The notes below the pieces were generated by a model that was given only the letters and a program-made list of their open reading frames with translations, did no database searches and was not told where the DNA came from. A program made the translations under genes and the position numbers. Positions 7,358 through 10,013 of a DNA stretch of 10,013 bases are shown here, piece after piece. Origin of the DNA: DATAPE01 sp034667545 (GTDB lineage: Bacteria; Actinomycetota; CADDZG01; WHSQ01). Location: NCBI GenBank assembly GCA_034667545.1, contig JAXDJR010000148.1:1-10013 (forward strand). The letters run 5' to 3'. Numbering within the stretch: the stretch's first letter is position 1; every line of letters begins with the position of its first letter.

Positions 7358-8867
7358 CCGTGCCCTGCTCAGCGTCTCGGACAAAGGTGGGATCGTCGAG
7401 CTGGCTGGCGGTTTGACAGAGCTCGGCGTCGAAGTTGTGTCCTCGGGCGGGACCGCGGCAGCTCTCGCCAAGGCTGGCGTGGCGGTCACGCTGGTATCCG
7501 ACGTGACAGGGTTCCAAGAGATCTTGGGCGGCCGGCTGAAGACTCTCCATCCGAAGATCCACGGAGGGATCCTGGCCGATCGCGACAATCCGGAACACCT
7601 GGCCGAGCTTGCTCAGCAGGGGATCGAGCCGATCGACCTGGTGGTATGCAACCTCTATCCCTTCGAGCACGCGGTTGCGCATCCGAGCGTCAAGGAACGT
7701 GACGCGATCGAGCAGATAGACATCGGCGGCCCCGCGATGGTGCGAGCGGCCGCCAAGAACTTTCACTCCGTCGCGGTAGTGGTGCGACCTGCCGATTATG
7801 AGGGCATCCTGGAGGACCTTCGGGAGCGGGGAGAGATCTCGCTCGATCGGCGCCGCTCGCTCGCGTTGCAGGCGTTCGCCCACACCGCGTCTTATGACTC
7901 CGCGATCGCCGCTTACCTCGGACGCGGCGTGCCGTTCCCCGACCGCCTCCTGCTCGTTGCGGACAAGGTGATGGACCTCCGCTACGGCGAGAACCCGCAT
8001 CAGTCTGCCGCGCTCTACCGCAGCGCGGGTCCGGCGACGGGGCTCGCTGCCGCGACACAATTGCACGGCAAAGAACTTTCCTACAACAACCTGCTCGACG
8101 CAGATGCGGCGTGGAAGCTCGTGATCGAGCTCGATGGTATCGGTTGCGCAATCATCAAGCACTCCAATCCTTGCGGAGTGGCGCTGGCAGAGTCAATCGA
8201 GGACGCGTACGACAAGGCCCTCGAATGCGACCGCACCTCGGCGTTTGGCGGGATCGTCGCGTTGAACCGGCGGTGCAACGCGGCGACGGCGGAGAGGATC
8301 ACCGAGATCTTCACCGAGGTCATTGTTGCCCCGGATTTCGAAGACGCTGCTCTGCAGATCCTCTCGGCCAAGAAGAATCTCAGGGTGCTGCGCGCCGACG
8401 GACGGCTGGAACCCGAACTCGACATCCGACGTGTCTCCGGCGGACTCTTGCTGCAATCCCCGGATCGATCGGAGGAGGGGGACGTTGGCAAAGTTGTGAC
8501 GGAGACCGAGCCGACGTCCGAGCAGTGGACGGACCTGATGTTTGCCTGGACCGTGGCTAAGCACGTCAAGTCGAACGCCATAGTGCTCGCTAAGGGTGGC
8601 GCCGCAGTGGGAGTGGGGGCCGGACAGATGAGCCGCGTGGAGTCGACCGAGCTGGCCGCTCGGCGCGCAGGCGAGCGTGCGCGCGGGACGGTATGCGCGT
8701 CGGATGCTTTCTTCCCGTTCCGCGACGGCCTGGATGCGGCCGTGTCTGCGGGGGCCGTTGCGGTCATCCAACCAGGCGGCTCCATACGAGACGACGAAGT
8801 CATCGCCGCTGCGAACGAGCACGGCATACCGATGGTCTTCACCGGCAAACGCCACTTCCGCCACTGA
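7350..8867 (+). CDS. purH: Bifunctional AICAR formyltransferase/IMP cyclohydrolase
   Basis: PurH performs the last two steps of de novo purine synthesis: formylation of AICAR with 10-formyl-THF and ring closure to IMP. The 505-residue protein has the normal length. The N-terminal cyclohydrolase domain (about 1-190) shows ALLSVSDKGGI (5-15), SSGGTAAAL (31-39), GRLKTLHPKIHGGIL (61-75) and DIGGPAMVRAAAKN (124-137). The C-terminal transformylase shows MDLRYGENPHQ (208-218), the catalytic K270-H271 pair in IIKHSNPCG, SAFGGIVALN (297-306), SNAIVLAKGG (408-417), GAGQMSRV (423-430), ASDAFFPF (450-457), QPGGSIRD (474-481) and the terminal HFRH. The start at 7350 is set by a strong ribosome site. folD follows after 26 bp. 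Confidence 0.97.
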   Translation: MISRALLSVSDKGGIVELAGGLTELGVEVVSSGGTAAALAKAGVAVTLVSDVTGFQEILGGRLKTLHPKIHGGILADRDNPEHLAELAQQGIEPIDLVVCNLYPFEHAVAHPSVKERDAIEQIDIGGPAMVRAAAKNFHSVAVVVRPADYEGILEDLRERGEISLDRRRSLALQAFAHTASYDSAIAAYLGRGVPFPDRLLLVADKVMDLRYGENPHQSAALYRSAGPATGLAAATQLHGKELSYNNLLDADAAWKLVIELDGIGCAIIKHSNPCGVALAESIEDAYDKALECDRTSAFGGIVALNRRCNAATAERITEIFTEVIVAPDFEDAALQILSAKKNLRVLRADGRLEPELDIRRVSGGLLLQSPDRSEEGDVGKVVTETEPTSEQWTDLMFAWTVAKHVKSNAIVLAKGGAAVGVGAGQMSRVESTELAARRAGERARGTVCASDAFFPFRDGLDAAVSAGAVAVIQPGGSIRDDEVIAAANEHGIPMVFTGKRHFRH

Positions 8868-8880
8868 CACTCAGCGTTGG

Positions 8881-8886
8881 TAGGGT
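8881..8886 (+). promoter_or_regulatory. Putative -10 box TAGGGT, 7 bp before the folD start codon
   Basis: TAGGGT sits in TTGGTAGGGTCCGCGCC directly before the ATG at 8894. The 7-bp distance would place the transcription start at the start codon, giving a leaderless mRNA. No -35 box is evident at the usual spacing, and no good ribosome site is present. The identical hexamer occurs before purN, and a near match (TGGTAGAGTCC) lies upstream of the B12-subunit gene. Confidence 0.4.
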
Positions 8887-8893
8887 CCGCGCC

Positions 8894-9742
8894 ATGACTG
8901 CAAGGATCATCGACGGCAAGGCGATAGCTGCCGACATCCGGCAAGAGGTGGCGAACGAGACCAAGGTCCTTACCGATCGGGGAGTGATTCCCGGTTTGGC
9001 CACGGTGGTCGTGGGTGACGACCCGGCGTCTCGCGTCTATGTAGCAAGCAAGCGCAAAGCGTGCGCGCAGGCCGGCATCAATTCGTGGGATCACGATCTC
9101 GAGGCAAGTACGCCGCAGGCCGAGCTACTCGACTTATTGGCGAAGCTTGCCGATGACGATCAGGTGCACGGCATCCTCGTGCAGCTGCCCCTGCCGGGGC
9201 ACATCGATGAGGAGCTGGTGCTGGAGGCCGTTCCGCCCTTCAAGGATGCGGACGGCTTTCACCCGTACAACCTCGGGCGTCTCCTTGCGGGCAACCCGAT
9301 GGTCTCTCCCGCAACGCCTGCCGGCATCCTCGAGTTGCTGCTCCGGACCGGCGTCGAGACCACCGGGGCCGAGGTCGTGGTCGTCGGACGCTCGAACATC
9401 GTCGGCAAGCCCGTGGCCGCCATGCTCATGCAGAAGCGGCCGGGCGGTAATTCGACGGTCACTGTTTGTCATACGGCGACTAAGGACCTCGCTGCTCACA
9501 CTCGCCGGGCCGACATCCTCATCGCGGCGATCGGGCGTCCCAAAGCGATCACGGCCCCCATGGTTGCGCCCGGCGCGGTGGTCATCGACGTCGGCATGAA
9601 TCGCACCGATGCGGGCCTGTCAGGCGACGTCGATTTCGACACGGTGAAAGAGGTCGCCTCTGCGATCACCCCCGTCCCCGGAGGCGTAGGCCCGATGACG
9701 ATCGCCATGCTCTTGAAGAACGTGGTAGCCCTCGCCTCATAG
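8894..9742 (+). CDS. folD: Bifunctional methylenetetrahydrofolate dehydrogenase (NADP+)/methenyltetrahydrofolate cyclohydrolase
   Basis: FolD converts 5,10-methylene-THF to 10-formyl-THF, the one-carbon donor that PurN and PurH use just upstream. The 282-residue length is typical. Catalytic residues are Y49 and K53 in YVASKRKAC, Q97 in VQLPLPGHID, and D120 in DADGFHPYNLGRL. The NADP-binding domain has VVVGRSNIVGKPVAAML (161-177), TVCHTAT (190-196) and VVIDVGMNR (229-237), and the family's closing signature ITPVPGGVGPMTIAMLLKN (258-276) is intact. Residue 140 is Ala in SPATPAG, where Cys (PCTP) is common. The ATG at 8894 gives the usual N terminus (ARIIDGKAIA); the frame is open further upstream but lies inside purH. 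It has no strong ribosome site. Confidence 0.97.
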   Translation: MTARIIDGKAIAADIRQEVANETKVLTDRGVIPGLATVVVGDDPASRVYVASKRKACAQAGINSWDHDLEASTPQAELLDLLAKLADDDQVHGILVQLPLPGHIDEELVLEAVPPFKDADGFHPYNLGRLLAGNPMVSPATPAGILELLLRTGVETTGAEVVVVGRSNIVGKPVAAMLMQKRPGGNSTVTVCHTATKDLAAHTRRADILIAAIGRPKAITAPMVAPGAVVIDVGMNRTDAGLSGDVDFDTVKEVASAITPVPGGVGPMTIAMLLKNVVALAS

Positions 9743-9890
9743 TCCGTGAGTCGCGTGCTGTATCTGGCGCGTGGGAATCGGGCCCGACGAGCGGGGCGCG
9801 CGCACATCAGACGGATTGGCCGGCGATGTCATACCGTCCGCGCTCGAAATGCTGTGGTGCTCGTGGTGCTCGTGGTGCTTTTCGCTAAAA
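9743..9890. other. Intergenic stretch between folD and the insertion sequence, no convincing gene
   Basis: These 148 bases hold no recognisable gene on either strand. A frame open from GTG 9746 runs on into the insertion sequence and encodes an Arg-rich then VVLVVLVVL-like string with no family resemblance. Visible structure is limited to the 10-bp palindrome TCGGGCCCGA (9778-9787) and the tandem repeat at 9854-9880. No T-run terminator for folD was found. It could include the remnant of a gene disrupted by the insertion. Confidence 0.6.
9854..9880. repeat. Tandem repeat, three copies of a 9-bp unit
   Basis: GTGGTGCTC occurs at 9854-9862 and 9863-9871, and GTGGTGCTT at 9872-9880, a single mismatch in the last base of the third copy. 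The array ends 10 bp before the insertion sequence terminus. The unit is a multiple of three, so it would not shift a frame. It is too short to call iterons or a binding array with confidence. Confidence 0.8.
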
Positions 9891-9909
9891 TGGGGTTGAC
9901 CCGTTTTAG
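9885..9909. other. Hairpin spanning the insertion sequence boundary
   Basis: CTAAAATGGG (9885-9894) can pair with CCCGTTTTAG (9900-9909), with one T-G wobble, around the loop GTTGA. The A-run/GC-core/T-run arrangement is that of a small bidirectional terminator, although the GC core is only three pairs. One arm lies in flanking DNA and the other in the insertion sequence if its tip is at 9891; otherwise the element begins further left. Confidence 0.55.
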
Positions 9910-10013
9910 TGGACGGTATCTGAGAGAGATTGTGATGCATTTTTCCTTTCGTAGTCCAGGGGACTGACATAGCCCAGGTGGGAGTGACGTCGGCGCCTGT
10001 TGTAGAAGGCATC
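9891..10013 (-). mobile_element. IS3-family insertion sequence, transposase-distal end (rest outside window)
   Basis: The end of an IS3-family element, oriented on the minus strand, enters from the right edge. The tip is placed at TGGGGTTGACCC (9891-9902), which begins with TG as IS3-family ends do and resembles their TGACCC-type inverted repeats. It lies 15 bp beyond the transposase stop (9906-9908), a typical distance for this family. The other end, the orfA frame and the target duplication lie outside the window, so the boundary is proposed from one side only. Base composition becomes more AT-rich here than in the neighbouring genes. Confidence 0.75.
9906..10013 (-). CDS. IS3-family transposase (OrfB, DDE/rve integrase), C-terminal 35 residues
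   Basis: Reading the minus strand from the window edge gives the frame DAFYNRRRRHSHLGYVSPLD, then YERKNASQSLSDTVH and TAA at 9908-9906. YNRRRRHSxLGYxSPxxYE is the hallmark C-terminal motif of IS3-family OrfB transposases, just after the catalytic Glu of the DDE triad. The gene starts beyond the window, so the catalytic residues and the orfA/orfB frameshift site cannot be inspected, and whether the element is intact is unknown. The motif itself is undamaged. A longer ORF in a different minus-strand frame (9737-10012) is a shadow. Confidence 0.88.
   Translation of the reverse strand, partial: DAFYNRRRRHSHLGYVSPLDYERKNASQSLSDTVH

Noticed and set aside
6650..7588. Long minus-strand open frame opposite purN/purH
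   Set aside because: It lies entirely against clear plus-strand genes and shows no domain-like pattern; long antisense frames are common in GC-rich coding DNA.
7260..9094. Two overlapping minus-strand open frames of 300 or more codons opposite purH/folD
   Set aside because: Both are shadows of well-supported genes and read as low-complexity Arg/Ser/Pro-rich or unstructured sequence.
9778..9787. Palindrome TCGGGCCCGA after folD, considered as a terminator
   Set aside because: It is a perfect palindrome with no loop and no T-run, so it is not a terminator; such short palindromes are common in GC-rich DNA.
9831..9919. 9-bp inverted repeat ATACCGTCC (9831-9839) and GGACGGTAT (9911-9919) across the IS tip
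   Set aside because: A 9-bp match between two stretches of this size is expected by chance a few per cent of the time, its centre does not coincide with the hairpin, and no function is suggested.
9746..9967. Small plus-strand ORF after folD, possibly a small membrane protein
   Set aside because: The hydrophobic part is only the 9-bp repeat translated, the rest is Arg-rich without family resemblance, and the frame runs into the insertion sequence.
9737..10012. Minus-strand ORF of 91 codons covering the right end
   Set aside because: It is out of frame with the recognisable transposase tail and contains the repeat as HHEHHEHH; it is a shadow.

Overview
This window looks like a GC-rich actinobacterial chromosome segment of mostly core genes. 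The clues are the family-level look of the proteins, GTG starts, and a conserved neighbourhood: a PcrA/UvrD1-type helicase, then an opposite-strand exported protein, then sucC-sucD, then purN-purH and folD. From memory, Mycobacterium and Streptomyces have a similar block. The exact class cannot be fixed from the sequence alone.

Layout. At the left edge is the 3' part of a polysaccharide flippase (2-1078, +), its start cut off by the window. Four bases later begins pcrA (1083-3230, +), a complete SF1 DNA helicase. Converging on it is a membrane-anchored cyclophilin-type peptidyl-prolyl isomerase (3227-4159, -); the two stop codons overlap in the palindrome CTAG. A divergent intergenic region (4160-4238) holds a likely promoter and a 7-bp perfect hairpin. 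It leads into a tight rightward set: a stand-alone B12-binding small subunit of an acyl-CoA mutase (4239-4649), sucC (4652-5803) and sucD (5803-6687). After a 64-bp gap come purN (6752-7357) and purH (7350-8867, overlapping purN by 8 bp), then folD (8894-9742).

How the genes fit together. The B12 protein plus succinyl-CoA synthetase suggest that branched- or odd-chain acyl-CoA carbon is isomerised to succinyl-CoA and then drained into the TCA cycle with nucleoside triphosphate formation. The mutase large subunit is not in the window. purN, purH and folD form a folate/purine module: folD makes 10-formyl-THF, and both purN (GAR transformylase) and purH (AICAR transformylase/IMP cyclohydrolase) consume it.

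The right end differs. After about 150 bp without a convincing gene, which includes a 3 x 9-bp tandem repeat, an IS3-family insertion sequence begins at about 9891. Only its terminus and the last 35 residues of its transposase (minus strand) are inside the window. No CRISPR array, defence island, phage gene, rRNA or tRNA was seen, and nothing here amounts to a new system. The most useful leads are the IS junction, a repeated TAGGGT box 6-7 bp before two start codons (possible leaderless promoters), and the hairpin at the head of the B12/sucCD transcript.
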